Shown one piece after another: positions 41,622 through 48,533 of a stretch of 48,533 nucleotides of DNA. Where the stretch lies: the NCBI GenBank assembly GCA_903959855.1, contig CAJBYR010000025.1, positions 1 through 48,533 on the forward strand. The letters are read 5' to 3'. Below the pieces are notes generated by a model, which had not been told where the DNA came from, ran no database searches, and was given only the letters and a program-made list of their open reading frames with translations. The position numbers and the translations under genes are program-made. The DNA is from an uncultured beta proteobacterium (GTDB lineage Bacteria; Pseudomonadota; Gammaproteobacteria; Burkholderiales; Rhodocyclaceae). Position 1 is the stretch's first letter, and every line of letters starts with the position of its first letter.

Positions 41622-42128
41622 ATGGCCAATGCCACCATTCGTGTCCAGTTTGGCAACCCGGACGGGTCCGAGGCTGCCGGTCACCTGTCGGCCGAGATCG
41701 ATACCCGGCCCGGTGGTCTGAACGGCGGACGCACCTCGTTCAACCCAGGCGAAACGGCTTACATCCTGGTCTACAAGTCCGACAACGTCAGCATTACCGA
41801 CACCATCTGTTCGGCCGGATCACTATCCAGCCAAGGTACGGCGGTGGTGAGTGTGACCGAGGAGATCATGTTCGAGGATGCCGACACGGCCAATCTGGGT
41901 AAGCCGGCGCGTACCGGCATTTCGCAGACCGTCTGGTACGGCCGCAGCCTTGGTGGACTCTCGCTCCAGTCGGACAAGGTCACCGTCAAAGCGGCAGCCA
42001 AGGGGGTGGGTGTGGCCAAGGTCACCTACGATGCGCTGGCATCGGTCTATGCCTTGTCGTCGCCCTCGACGCTCAATGGCGAGACAGACTTCTCGATCCT
42101 GGCGCTGATCAAGGGGACCGCATCTTGA
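41622..42128 (+). CDS. Tail-tip-region structural protein
   Basis: 168 residues, beta-rich with regular strands ('ATIRVQFGNPDGSEAAG', 'ETAYILVYKSDNVSITDTICSAGSL', 'AAKGVGVAKVTYDALASVYALSSP'). It looks like a single jelly-roll or Ig-like module. AAGAGGA precedes the ATG. Structural by context only. Confidence 0.6.
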   Translation: MANATIRVQFGNPDGSEAAGHLSAEIDTRPGGLNGGRTSFNPGETAYILVYKSDNVSITDTICSAGSLSSQGTAVVSVTEEIMFEDADTANLGKPARTGISQTVWYGRSLGGLSLQSDKVTVKAAAKGVGVAKVTYDALASVYALSSPSTLNGETDFSILALIKGTAS

Positions 42129-42138
42129 GGAACTACCC

Positions 42139-42435
42139 ATGATCATCGAGGTGTATCGCCAGGATGGTGCGCGGGAGGGTTCGCCCATCGTCGAGCCACT
42201 GTTGGCAGACGAGGCGTTGATCCATCGCGGGACGGCAGAAATGGATGCCAACGCGAATGCCTTCAACCAGATCGACATGGCAGTGGTGTTCCGGCCCGGC
42301 TTCCGGCTGGGCCAGATCATTGAGGCCACGGATCCATCGACTGCCAGCCCCTACCGGGCCAAGGTGACCGGCATTCAGATCACGGTCTCCGAGGCGTCCA
42401 TCGACGCCAACCTGACGCTGGAGCAACCGCGATGA
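42139..42435 (+). CDS. Small tail-tip-region protein
   Basis: 98 residues. 'EALIHRGTAEMDANANAFNQIDMAVVFRPGFRLGQIIEATD' followed by 'YRAKVTGIQITVSEASIDANLTLEQPR' resembles the strand pattern at the end of hub or D-like baseplate proteins. It could be a split part of a hub complex with the 511-residue protein. It overlaps the next gene by four bases. Confidence 0.55.
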   Translation: MIIEVYRQDGAREGSPIVEPLLADEALIHRGTAEMDANANAFNQIDMAVVFRPGFRLGQIIEATDPSTASPYRAKVTGIQITVSEASIDANLTLEQPR

Positions 42436-42650
42436 CGTTTCCACTGAAGGCACTGACGCGACTGCTGGCCCCGGAGTCATCCGAGGTCGGCTCGGTCGTT
42501 GGTATTGAAGGCAGTGTGATTCGGGTCGCGACCGCTCGAGGCGCGGTCATGGCGCGCACCGTCGATACGCTGGCGGTAGGAGACCGTGTGCAGGTTCGCA
42601 ATGGCATGGCCACCAAGTCACCGGTGGCGCGGCAGATTTATCCCGTTTGA
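42432..42650 (+). CDS. Small OB-like phage protein
   Basis: 72 residues: 'VGSVVGIEGSVIRVATARGAVMARTVDTLAVGDRVQVRNGMAT', which reads as a five-stranded OB-like barrel similar to the N-domains of baseplate spike (V-like) proteins. No helical spike follows. Tail-tip role inferred from neighbours. Confidence 0.55.
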   Translation: MTFPLKALTRLLAPESSEVGSVVGIEGSVIRVATARGAVMARTVDTLAVGDRVQVRNGMATKSPVARQIYPV

Positions 42651-42660
42651 GGAGGTTGGA

Positions 42661-42909
42661 ATGGCAACACAAGAAACGTTTCTGGAACGCATGCAGCCGG
42701 TGCTCGATGCGATGCCCGAAGGCCCCGATAAAGAAAAGCTGCTCGCCCTGATCGAGTCGCAGGACACCGTCGAACGACCGGACGTGCCACCCAAGGATCG
42801 CGCCCGGGCACTACGCCGGCTGACACAGATCGACAGCACGACCAATACCAATGACCGAACACCAAGTCACGGTCGAGGTCGGGTGAGCACTCAAGGTCGG
42901 CCGGCATAA
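42661..42909 (+). CDS. Small hypothetical phage protein
   Basis: 82 residues from ATG 42661 with an excellent GAGGAGG site. It is acidic and helical ('FLERMQPVLDAMPEGPDKEKLLALIESQD'), then a basic tail. A short hairpin follows, so it is probably the last gene of the tail operon. No family recognised. Confidence 0.6.
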   Translation: MATQETFLERMQPVLDAMPEGPDKEKLLALIESQDTVERPDVPPKDRARALRRLTQIDSTTNTNDRTPSHGRGRVSTQGRPA

Positions 42910-42934
42910 CGACAAGTTCAGGTTCACACCCGCG

Positions 42935-42955
42935 AGCCCACCCACGAGGTGGGCT
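42935..42955 (+). terminator. Hairpin, weak terminator candidate
   Basis: AGCCCACC, loop CACGA, GGTGGGCT: a perfect 8-bp stem between tail and lysis genes. Only a short ATTT follows after five bases, so termination would be weak. It may be an attenuator. Confidence 0.4.
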
Positions 42956-42978
42956 TCGCATTTCTGGAGGATGAAAAC

Positions 42979-43272
42979 ATGGATGCAAACCAAGTGGAGC
43001 GGCGAAAGATGGTGACGCTGCCGCAAGAAGAGTTCGAGGCGATTCTCGAGCGTGCCGCAGAACGCGGCGCACGGCATGCACTGCATGAGGTTGGGCTCGA
43101 TGGCGAGGATGCGGCGCACGACATTCGCGAGTTGCGCAATCTGCTCGATGCCTTCAACGAGGCCAAGAAAACCGCTGGCCTGACCATCATCAAGATGATG
43201 GTGACCGGGTTCGTGATGGTGTTGCTTGCCGGGACGATCCTGAAACTCAAAGTATTCGGGGGGACGCCATGA
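42979..43272 (+). CDS. DUF6127-like single-membrane-helix protein
   Basis: 97 residues from ATG 42979, with GGAGG upstream. An acidic helical N-terminal part ('LPQEEFEAILERAAERGARHALHEVGLDGEDAAHDIRELRNLLDAF') is followed by one membrane helix at about residues 68-90. The layout fits DUF6127 proteins, which accompany holins. It probably assists lysis or regulates holin timing; this is inferred. Confidence 0.7.
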   Translation: MDANQVERRKMVTLPQEEFEAILERAAERGARHALHEVGLDGEDAAHDIRELRNLLDAFNEAKKTAGLTIIKMMVTGFVMVLLAGTILKLKVFGGTP

Positions 43273-43745
43273 TCGAGACTCTACTGGGTGGTCTGCTGGG
43301 TGGTGCGTTTCGCCTGGCTCCCGAAATCCTGAAATGGATGGACCGCAATGGCGAGCGCAGCCACGAACTGGCGATGCAGGACAAGGCGCTGGAGTTCGAA
43401 AAACTGCGTGGCGCGCAGCGTATGGGCGAAATTGGTGCTGCTGCCGATGCGGCGTGGAATACCGGAGCCATCGATGCCTTACGCGAGGCGGTAGCGGCGC
43501 AGGGGCAGCGTTCCGGCGTGCGCTGGGCCGATGCCTTGTCGATCAGCGTACGGCCAGTGATCACGTATTGGTTCATGCTGCTTTACTGTGCGGCCAAGAC
43601 GGCGGCGTTTGTTGCGGCAGTAACGGCTGGCGCTGGTTGGGGTACGGCGATCCTGCATGCCTGGACGGAAGCGGATCAGGCGCTGTGGGCCGGCGTTCTG
43701 AATTTCTGGTTCCTCGGGCGTGTATTTGACCGGGTGCGATCGTGA
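43269..43745 (+). CDS. Holin-like membrane protein
   Basis: 158 residues: amphipathic N-terminal helix ('TLLGGLLGGAFRLAPEILKWM'), a charged middle, then hydrophobic segments around residues 95-120 ('PVITYWFMLLYCAAKTAAFVAAVTAG') and 138-155. The pattern matches the three-helix holin family found in phages and gene-transfer agents. It overlaps the endolysin start (TGATG). It would release the endolysin, which has no signal sequence of its own. Confidence 0.75.
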   Translation: MIETLLGGLLGGAFRLAPEILKWMDRNGERSHELAMQDKALEFEKLRGAQRMGEIGAAADAAWNTGAIDALREAVAAQGQRSGVRWADALSISVRPVITYWFMLLYCAAKTAAFVAAVTAGAGWGTAILHAWTEADQALWAGVLNFWFLGRVFDRVRS

Positions 43746-44209
43746 TGGATGTGCCGCAGGCGGCCATCGAGCTTGCCAAACGCTTCGAGGGATTCGAACG
43801 CAAGGTGAAGCGCGGCATCGAAATTACGGCTGTCCCCTACATTTGTCCGGCAGGCTTCTGGACGATTGGCTACGGCCACCTGTGCGACCCAAAGCATCCG
43901 CCGATCACCGAAGCAGAAGCCGACATCTATCTGGCGCGTGATCTGCAAACGGCTCTGGCGGCGACGTTGCGCTACTGCCCGGTGCTGGCTACCGAGCCCG
44001 AGGGGCGGCTGGCAGCCATCGTAGATTTCACGTTCAACCTGGGGGCTGGGCGGTTGCAGACATCAACCCTGCGGCGGCGAATTAACCAGATGGATTGGGC
44101 CGCTGCCGGTAGGGAACTACGCAGATGGGTCTATGGCGGAGGAAAAGTGCTGCCCGGACTTGTCACGCGACGTGAGGCTGAGGCTGCGCTACTACTTCGT
44201 AACGCATGA
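43745..44209 (+). CDS. Endolysin, GH24 lysozyme
   Basis: 154 residues from ATG 43745. It is a T4-lysozyme-type glycosidase with catalytic Glu15 ('AKRFEGFE') and 'GFWTIGYGH'. At the position of the usual Asp the sequence reads 'PYICPAGFWT', giving a Glu15-Cys34-Thr40 set instead of Glu-Asp-Thr. There is no signal peptide or SAR helix, so export depends on the holin. Confidence 0.92.
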   Translation: MDVPQAAIELAKRFEGFERKVKRGIEITAVPYICPAGFWTIGYGHLCDPKHPPITEAEADIYLARDLQTALAATLRYCPVLATEPEGRLAAIVDFTFNLGAGRLQTSTLRRRINQMDWAAAGRELRRWVYGGGKVLPGLVTRREAEAALLLRNA

Positions 44210-44229
44210 TCCGGAAATGCCCGTAAGAG

Positions 44230-44259
44230 CTTGGCTTTCAAGCCGAACAGCGCGTTCAT
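44230..44259 (+). promoter_or_regulatory. Recurrent 30-bp element, copy 5
   Basis: CTTGGCTTT, a variable core, then AGCGCGTTCAT, here on the plus strand. It is intergenic between endolysin and the last prophage gene, ending 25 bases before ATG 44285. It flips strand together with the gene it precedes, which argues for an oriented expression signal. Confidence 0.75.
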
Positions 44260-44284
44260 GTCATCTCCCGCAATGAAGGAGCTA

Positions 44285-44578
44285 ATGATGACCAACCGAT
44301 ACAAGCGAGCCGTGATCGAGGACATTTCCTGCCACGGCATTGATGACGCCACTCAATCAAATCTGCTCGATCTCTTTGAGCACGCGATGAAGTCCATCGC
44401 AACCACCCTGGCACGCGAAGCCAGATTCGACACGGCCGACTTTGCCTCGGCCCCGCAACATGGGTGCGGAGGCTTTCATTTGATCGTAAGCCGCCTACGC
44501 GCTGACGGTCGCGAAACCTGGCGTGGCGAATTCAGCAAGGGCGATCAGCAACTCACTGTGTTCGGCTGCCTCGAATAG
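44285..44578 (+). CDS. Accessory protein at the right prophage end
   Basis: 97 residues; the start is 44285 or 44288 (ATGATG) with AAGGAG upstream. The sequence is 'AVIEDISCHGIDDATQSNLLDLFEHAMKSIATTLAREA' then 'GGFHLIVSRLRADGRETWRGEFSKGDQQLTVFG', a helix-plus-sheet layout. It carries element copy 5, like the accessory genes of the middle block, so it belongs to the prophage. Position after the endolysin is a classic site for morons. Function unknown. Confidence 0.65.
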   Translation: MMTNRYKRAVIEDISCHGIDDATQSNLLDLFEHAMKSIATTLAREARFDTADFASAPQHGCGGFHLIVSRLRADGRETWRGEFSKGDQQLTVFGCLE

Positions 44579-44593
44579 TCCTGCGACTATTCG
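44572..44593. repeat. Inverted repeat at the prophage/BREX border
   Basis: CGAATAGTC and GACTATTCG, perfect nine-base arms around CTGC. Each arm contains the stop codon of one of two convergent genes (44578 plus, 44587 minus). No T run. It may be a bidirectional stop structure or mark the attachment region. Confidence 0.5.
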
Positions 44594-45528
44594 GCCACCT
44601 TCGGTACATCCCAATCCGCCAGGCGGGCCTCGCCCGTCTGATAAAACTGCTTCACCAGCTTCACGTACTCGAGGAAGTCCTTGTTCTCGGTGGCCAGTCG
44701 GTTGGCGGTGTCCCAATCGATCTCGCCACGTTCTTTTGCCGGAATCAGTACCTGGCTTTCAGACGGGTTTTCAACATCAAGCTTAATCAGTCCGATGCCA
44801 TGCGCCGCAAACAGCATGCGCAGTTCCTTGAGGGTTTCCTGGCCTTCGATTTCGCCTGCTACGAGATAGCCGAAGTTAGACCAGGACGAGTTGGACACCG
44901 CTTGGAAAAACGCTTCGCGGACGTTCGACCGATTGATCAGCAACTTCACCTCGAATGACCACAACTTGGTGCGCTTGTCCGAGTATTGATTGACGCAGTC
45001 CTTCACTTCCTGGTGCCAATCGGACCCCAGGTCTTCCATGCCAACCAAGTCTGGGTAAAGCCAGCGGTTGCCGTTGGGGCCACGCTTATTGGACGAGCGC
45101 TTCTCATCGATGCGTTTCGAATAGACGCCGAACTCCGCCCACAAATACGTGGACAGCAACGGGTACAGGCCATGCTCCCCGAGCTTGGGATCCTCTTTAC
45201 CCGTTGTGGTTGATCCACTCCCGCTCTCAACTGCAGCCACTTCGGCACTGTCCGACTTTTCAGAGAAGTAATACTTGCGTGGCCTGCCTTCCGTGATCTT
45301 TAGTCCCGGATGCTTCTTCTGCAGAACTGGACGCCGCGAGCCGATTTCCGCGACCAGCTGTTGCAGCAAGTCAGTATCGGTATCCAATGCCTGGCTGTTC
45401 GCCTTCTTCGCCTGACATTCTTCGGGGAAGGTGGCGAAGATCCACTCTGCAATCTGTCGAGCAGAAAACTTCTCGTCTGGATGAGCCGTGAGAAAGTCGA
45501 GAACTGCTTTGCCAAGATTAAGCGCCAT
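44587..45528 (-). CDS. HARE-HTH plus PD-(D/E)XK nuclease-like protein (HrgA-like)
   Basis: 313 residues. Residues 1-88 fit a HARE-HTH domain ('LGKAVLDFLTAHPDEKFSARQIAEWIF ... ITEGRPRKYYF'). A serine/threonine-rich linker leads to a restriction-fold domain with 'WLYPDLVG' (Asp160) and 'LWSFEVKLL' (Glu193, Lys195), the D...E-x-K signature. Proteins of this build are known as HrgA/COG2958 and lie near restriction loci. It sits 18 bases after BrxL on the same strand, so it is probably an accessory gene of the BREX operon. Confidence 0.75.
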   Translation of the reverse strand: MALNLGKAVLDFLTAHPDEKFSARQIAEWIFATFPEECQAKKANSQALDTDTDLLQQLVAEIGSRRPVLQKKHPGLKITEGRPRKYYFSEKSDSAEVAAVESGSGSTTTGKEDPKLGEHGLYPLLSTYLWAEFGVYSKRIDEKRSSNKRGPNGNRWLYPDLVGMEDLGSDWHQEVKDCVNQYSDKRTKLWSFEVKLLINRSNVREAFFQAVSNSSWSNFGYLVAGEIEGQETLKELRMLFAAHGIGLIKLDVENPSESQVLIPAKERGEIDWDTANRLATENKDFLEYVKLVKQFYQTGEARLADWDVPKVAE

Positions 45529-45546
45529 GTTGTTTTCCCCTTCGAA

Positions 45547-47595
45547 TCACTCGGCCATGGCCTTCAACAGTGCATCTTTGGCATCGGAATAGAACTGGAT
45601 GTCGATCTTGGTGGCCATGTCATCGGACAGGTCGACCAACTGGCGACGGCAGGCAACGGGCATCAGCAGCGCAGTTGCACCTTTCTCCACGGCGATTTCG
45701 GCAATCGTCACCGCGTTATGTACGGGCTCAATCGAGCCGCCGAGATTGATTTCGCCCACGATGATCAACCCCCCGCGCACGCTTCGTTTCAGCAGCGACG
45801 TGCATAGCGCAACCAATGAAGCCACACCTAACTTTGCGCCAGACTTGGCCGCGTCAAACGCACGAAGTTGCACCGTGAATTCGTGCTGCCTGGGATCCTT
45901 GTCGCCGACCAACTGAACAGATCGGGCGTACAGATTCTGCTCGGCGAAGCCCATGCTCTCGCGGAAGGCTTGGGGAATGGGTTTGTTGAGCACTTTGACC
46001 CCGGAGCCTGGCCCTTCATTGACATCCACTCGGTACAGACCAGAGTTCTCATCAACACCACCAGGGCTGATACTCCAGACCTGGCCTGGCTCTAGCGGGT
46101 CACCGCCAATGCTGTTGTCGCTTTGCAGTTCCGGCGTCGACACAAACTTCTCTACACCGTCGGTGCCCATGGTGTAGCTGAAATGCGTGTTGCGAAACTC
46201 AGCGGCGCCGACGCGCTTCTGTTGCTCCTTCACGCGGCGTCGCACTTCCATCGCAATGCGAACTGCCCATTCGAGGTCTTCCTCGGCCACCGTATCTTCG
46301 GCACTTGGGTGAAGCAGTTTCAACAGACCGCTGACAGTCTTATTCACGGCATTGGTGTCACGGCCCGAGAGTGCGCCACCGAAGAAAACGCGATTCTGCA
46401 ATTCGCTGACCCGGCTCTGATTCCGCAGTTGGGTCCAGCATTCCGAGAGGAAATCGCTCACCAGCCCGAAATGGTCGGTTACCAGATCCTTGTTGATCTT
46501 CGGTACATCCCAACCAGGCAAGAACGCGTGGATGCGATCCATAAACGCGGTGTCATTGCGCATTTCCGGTGGCAAGGGGCCAAACAAATGGCCGATGCGC
46601 TGCTGGTTTTCAACATCGACATCAAAGTTACCTACCAAGACGATGCTGCCATCCGCGCGGATGCTTTCCTTGCCACGGCTGAATTCGCCGGACTCCATGT
46701 AGCCCTTCATGATGTTTACACCATCCTTCTGGTCGAAGGAAATGCCGGAAACCTCGTCAAAGCAGACCACGTCGTATTGGCAGACCAAGCCCCGGCGGCC
46801 CTTGGCAGTGTTCTCCACGAACATCTTTGCCACCGTGGCCTTGCCGCCAGAAATCAGATGGGCATAGGGCGAAACCTGCTGGAACAAATGGCTCTTGCCG
46901 GTGCCGCGAGGGCCAAGCTCCACAAGGTTGTAATTGCGCTCGACAAAAGGGACCATGCGCAGGAGCAGTGCATTTTTCTGCCGTGCACTCAAAGCGCTCG
47001 CCTCAATGCCGATTGAGCGTAGCAGAAACTCTTTCCACTCCTCGGTGGTGAATTCGCGACGCGCCTTCGCCAGGGTATCCAGGACATCGCGTTTCGAGAG
47101 CTGAATCTCGCGGAGGGAGGTAATACCAAACGGACGCCCCTTGCTCTCCTGGGCAATGGCCACATCGAAGGTCACCCCTAGCTCGGCGTAAAAGCCGCCA
47201 GTCAGCATGCGTTCGTGTTGATTCACCAAGTCGCTGCTGATGCGAACATCGTTCAGGCGCAAGCTCGGCAAACTCGCCACATACTCGCCTTTGTTGTCGA
47301 CCCGAGCGGTAATCAGGTCGATGATCTTCACCTCGCCCGTTTCAAGTGCTCTTGCCTTGAATAACTCTTCCTCGCCCGCCTTGATTGTCCGGGACTTCAA
47401 CTGGCGTTGGACAATCTCCAGACCTTCGTCGATTTCCTCTTGTACCGTGCTGGCGCAATAGCGGCCGAGCATGAACTCGACAACATAGGTGGGGACCGGA
47501 AACTGCCGACTAAACGTGCGGACTAGGTCTTTCCGGACCAGATACCCTTCCAGTACGGAAGCGGCCTTGCGATCAATCTGATCCAATTCAATCAT
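45547..47595 (-). CDS. brxL: BREX protein BrxL (AAA+ with Lon-like C-terminal domain)
   Basis: 682 residues, the usual size of type I BrxL. The N-terminal region ('FPVPTYVVEFMLGRYC') is followed by an AAA+ core with Walker A GPRGTGKSH near residue 230 and Walker B 'VVCFDEVSG'. A Lon-protease-like domain ends the protein. I do not see the canonical Lon serine motif GPSAG (the matching segment reads SGAKLGVAS) nor its lysine partner. GGAGG within the last codons of pglZ precedes the ATG. BrxL is needed for phage restriction in type I BREX. Confidence 0.9.
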   Translation of the reverse strand: MIELDQIDRKAASVLEGYLVRKDLVRTFSRQFPVPTYVVEFMLGRYCASTVQEEIDEGLEIVQRQLKSRTIKAGEEELFKARALETGEVKIIDLITARVDNKGEYVASLPSLRLNDVRISSDLVNQHERMLTGGFYAELGVTFDVAIAQESKGRPFGITSLREIQLSKRDVLDTLAKARREFTTEEWKEFLLRSIGIEASALSARQKNALLLRMVPFVERNYNLVELGPRGTGKSHLFQQVSPYAHLISGGKATVAKMFVENTAKGRRGLVCQYDVVCFDEVSGISFDQKDGVNIMKGYMESGEFSRGKESIRADGSIVLVGNFDVDVENQQRIGHLFGPLPPEMRNDTAFMDRIHAFLPGWDVPKINKDLVTDHFGLVSDFLSECWTQLRNQSRVSELQNRVFFGGALSGRDTNAVNKTVSGLLKLLHPSAEDTVAEEDLEWAVRIAMEVRRRVKEQQKRVGAAEFRNTHFSYTMGTDGVEKFVSTPELQSDNSIGGDPLEPGQVWSISPGGVDENSGLYRVDVNEGPGSGVKVLNKPIPQAFRESMGFAEQNLYARSVQLVGDKDPRQHEFTVQLRAFDAAKSGAKLGVASLVALCTSLLKRSVRGGLIIVGEINLGGSIEPVHNAVTIAEIAVEKGATALLMPVACRRQLVDLSDDMATKIDIQFYSDAKDALLKAMAE

Positions 47596-47598
47596 TCA

Positions 47599-48533
47599 TC
47601 ATCCTCCACCAATCTTGGTGCTTGCTTCGGCCACCAACTCGCCTGTCGCACTGAGCAAGACCAGAAACGCGTCGTTACCCTCCAGGCGTTCATTCTCAAC
47701 CACCACTGATGCTGTACCGTTTTCTCTGAGTGGCTTCACACTTACCACCACGCTGGATGCCGGGTTGCCCGCTTGGGTGCGAATATCCAGAGACAGGTTG
47801 CCAAACTGGCCATCAACAGCAACCGTGCAGCGCAGCCCCTTCCATGCAATGTCCGTCACTTCCGCCATTGGTTTGCCCGTGGCAGCGCCGCCCCTGGTCA
47901 CCATCAATTCCAGAGTCAGGCACTCCTGCAAACTCAATCCGCCATGGTTGTAGTCCACCGATTTGCCGTAGCAGCTCACGCCGTCGGCCAAGGCGAACTG
48001 CTGGCTCGGGTTCCAGAACCAGGGGTACAACCGCTCGCTGGTAGAAGCGCCTGGCTTGATCGATGCGCAGCGTCCCCATTTGTTGTCAGTAAGGTCTTTG
48101 GACATTTGAATTGTTGGCAACTTGCCCGGCATGAGTAACCAGCCGTGGTCAGTCACCACCCTAACGCTGTTCCAACCCGCAGCCAACAAGGCGGCGATGC
48201 GTTCTGCAATTTCTGCGAGAAGCAGGTCGATATGCTTGGCCAGCTTCCAGCCGCGCGCATGCCCCTCGCTGTCAATGTCGCCAAATTCGCACCACGCGTT
48301 GCCCTGGCCGTCACCGTTTTCAGTGCGGTCCAGCATCTTCCAGTGGTTGTCGTTCAGTAGTTTCTTTAGGTGGTAACCCCCCTTGAGGGACTGGCCCGTA
48401 GCGGCGACACAAGGTTCGAAGTCATCGCAGTCATCGGTGCCGCTAATCTTGTTGCGCACAGGCGACGCAGCAGCCTTGCCTGTTGCCGTCACGCTGGGCA
48501 ACGCTGTCCAGCTCATGGTTTTTGCTACCTGGC
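47599..48533 (-). CDS. pglZ: BREX phosphatase-domain protein PglZ, C-terminal part
   Basis: The frame is open to the window edge, so about 311 C-terminal residues are visible of a protein usually near 850-950. 'SWTALPSVTATGKAA' and 'VRVVTDHGWLLMPG' are phosphatase-core motifs of PglZ. 'RCASIKPGAS ... YPWFWNP ... YNHGGLSLQEC' is the conserved segment that follows. This pattern recalls PglZ type B of BREX-1. It is followed three bases later by brxL, as in known BREX operons. Confidence 0.88.
   Translation of the reverse strand, partial: QVAKTMSWTALPSVTATGKAAASPVRNKISGTDDCDDFEPCVAATGQSLKGGYHLKKLLNDNHWKMLDRTENGDGQGNAWCEFGDIDSEGHARGWKLAKHIDLLLAEIAERIAALLAAGWNSVRVVTDHGWLLMPGKLPTIQMSKDLTDNKWGRCASIKPGASTSERLYPWFWNPSQQFALADGVSCYGKSVDYNHGGLSLQECLTLELMVTRGGAATGKPMAEVTDIAWKGLRCTVAVDGQFGNLSLDIRTQAGNPASSVVVSVKPLRENGTASVVVENERLEGNDAFLVLLSATGELVAEASTKIGGG

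Larger units (their letters stand above)
65..44578. mobile_element. Complete-looking siphovirus-type prophage
   Basis: The block holds in order a recombinase cassette, repressor/ImmA region, replication and recombination genes, methyltransferases, terminase, portal, prohead protease, decoration protein, capsid, tail tube, tape measure, tail-tip genes, holin-like genes and endolysin. No essential structural gene is visibly broken. The left edge is set by the end of the recombinase cassette. The right edge is placed between the endolysin and the BREX-side gene ending at 44587. Exact attachment sites are not visible, because serine recombinases leave only very short crossover cores. The edges are therefore uncertain by up to a few hundred bases. 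Confidence 0.9.

Noticed and set aside
2387-44259. 30-bp element as a conserved peptide (reads LGFxxxQRVH in one frame in all five copies)
   Set aside because: Copy 2 has an in-frame stop right before it, copies 1 and 5 are out of frame with the following gene, and invariance extends to third codon positions. A DNA or RNA signal fits better.
44572-44593. Inverted repeat as attR
   Set aside because: Serine recombinase sites have short cores and no matching copy is seen at the left end; convergent stop codons explain part of the symmetry.
1-48533. CRISPR array, tRNA or rRNA genes
   Set aside because: No regularly spaced repeats of suitable length and no cloverleaf or rRNA-like stretch noticed on either strand.

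Overview
The window is almost entirely one temperate, tailed (siphovirus-type) prophage, running from about base 65 to about base 44,580. It abuts the downstream end of a host BREX phage-defence locus at 44,587-48,533. Codon use is GC-rich, and the gene families (DUF2924 recombinase cassette, ParB-fused methyltransferases, DUF3489, BREX with PglZ/BrxL) fit a betaproteobacterium, possibly of the Rhodocyclales. I infer this from style; no rRNA, tRNA or ribosomal-protein gene is present to prove it.

Layout. (1) 65-2566, minus: a site-specific recombination cassette of small ORF, DUF2924 protein, serine recombinase and ParB-like HTH protein. (2) 2698-6336: an XRE repressor with an ImmA/IrrE metallopeptidase (minus), a divergent promoter/operator region with a CGTTCGG palindrome, and a rightward two-gene unit of unrecognised proteins closed by a terminator. 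(3) 6519-15312, plus: early genes, namely an AlpA-like HTH protein, Sak4-like ATPase, SSB-like protein, SF2 helicase, PD-(D/E)XK nuclease, primase-helicase, RuvC-like resolvase and a DUF6362-like regulator. (4) 15313-15685: a structured non-coding leader with a GNRA hairpin, GTTACC repeats and a terminator. (5) 15686-18420: two ParB-fused DNA methyltransferases. (6) 18313-20707: an accessory block of small genes, mostly minus strand, with a plus-strand HU-like gene. (7) 20820-29766: packaging and head genes of lambda type, including a nested scaffold start and, unusually, three fibre-like genes between terminase and the gpW-like gene. (8) 29763-42909: tail genes, with a -1 frameshift in the tail assembly chaperone, a 989-residue tape measure protein and a tail-tip set in which I see no lambda K, I or J homologue. 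(9) 42979-44578: holin-like proteins, endolysin and one accessory gene. (10) 44587-48533, minus: a HARE-HTH/nuclease-like protein, BrxL and the C-terminal part of PglZ.

Two things stand out as possibly undescribed. First, a fixed-length 30-bp element (CTTGGCTTY, 10 variable bases, then AGCGCGTTCAT or a near match) occurs five times, each 25-36 bases before the start codon of a small accessory or cassette gene, at both ends and in the middle of the prophage. Second, the XRE/ImmA pair and the two unknown genes at 4137-6336 form a self-contained regulated unit separate from the lytic operon. It could be lysogeny control or a stress-triggered defence or exclusion module. All family names come from reading motifs; no database search was run.
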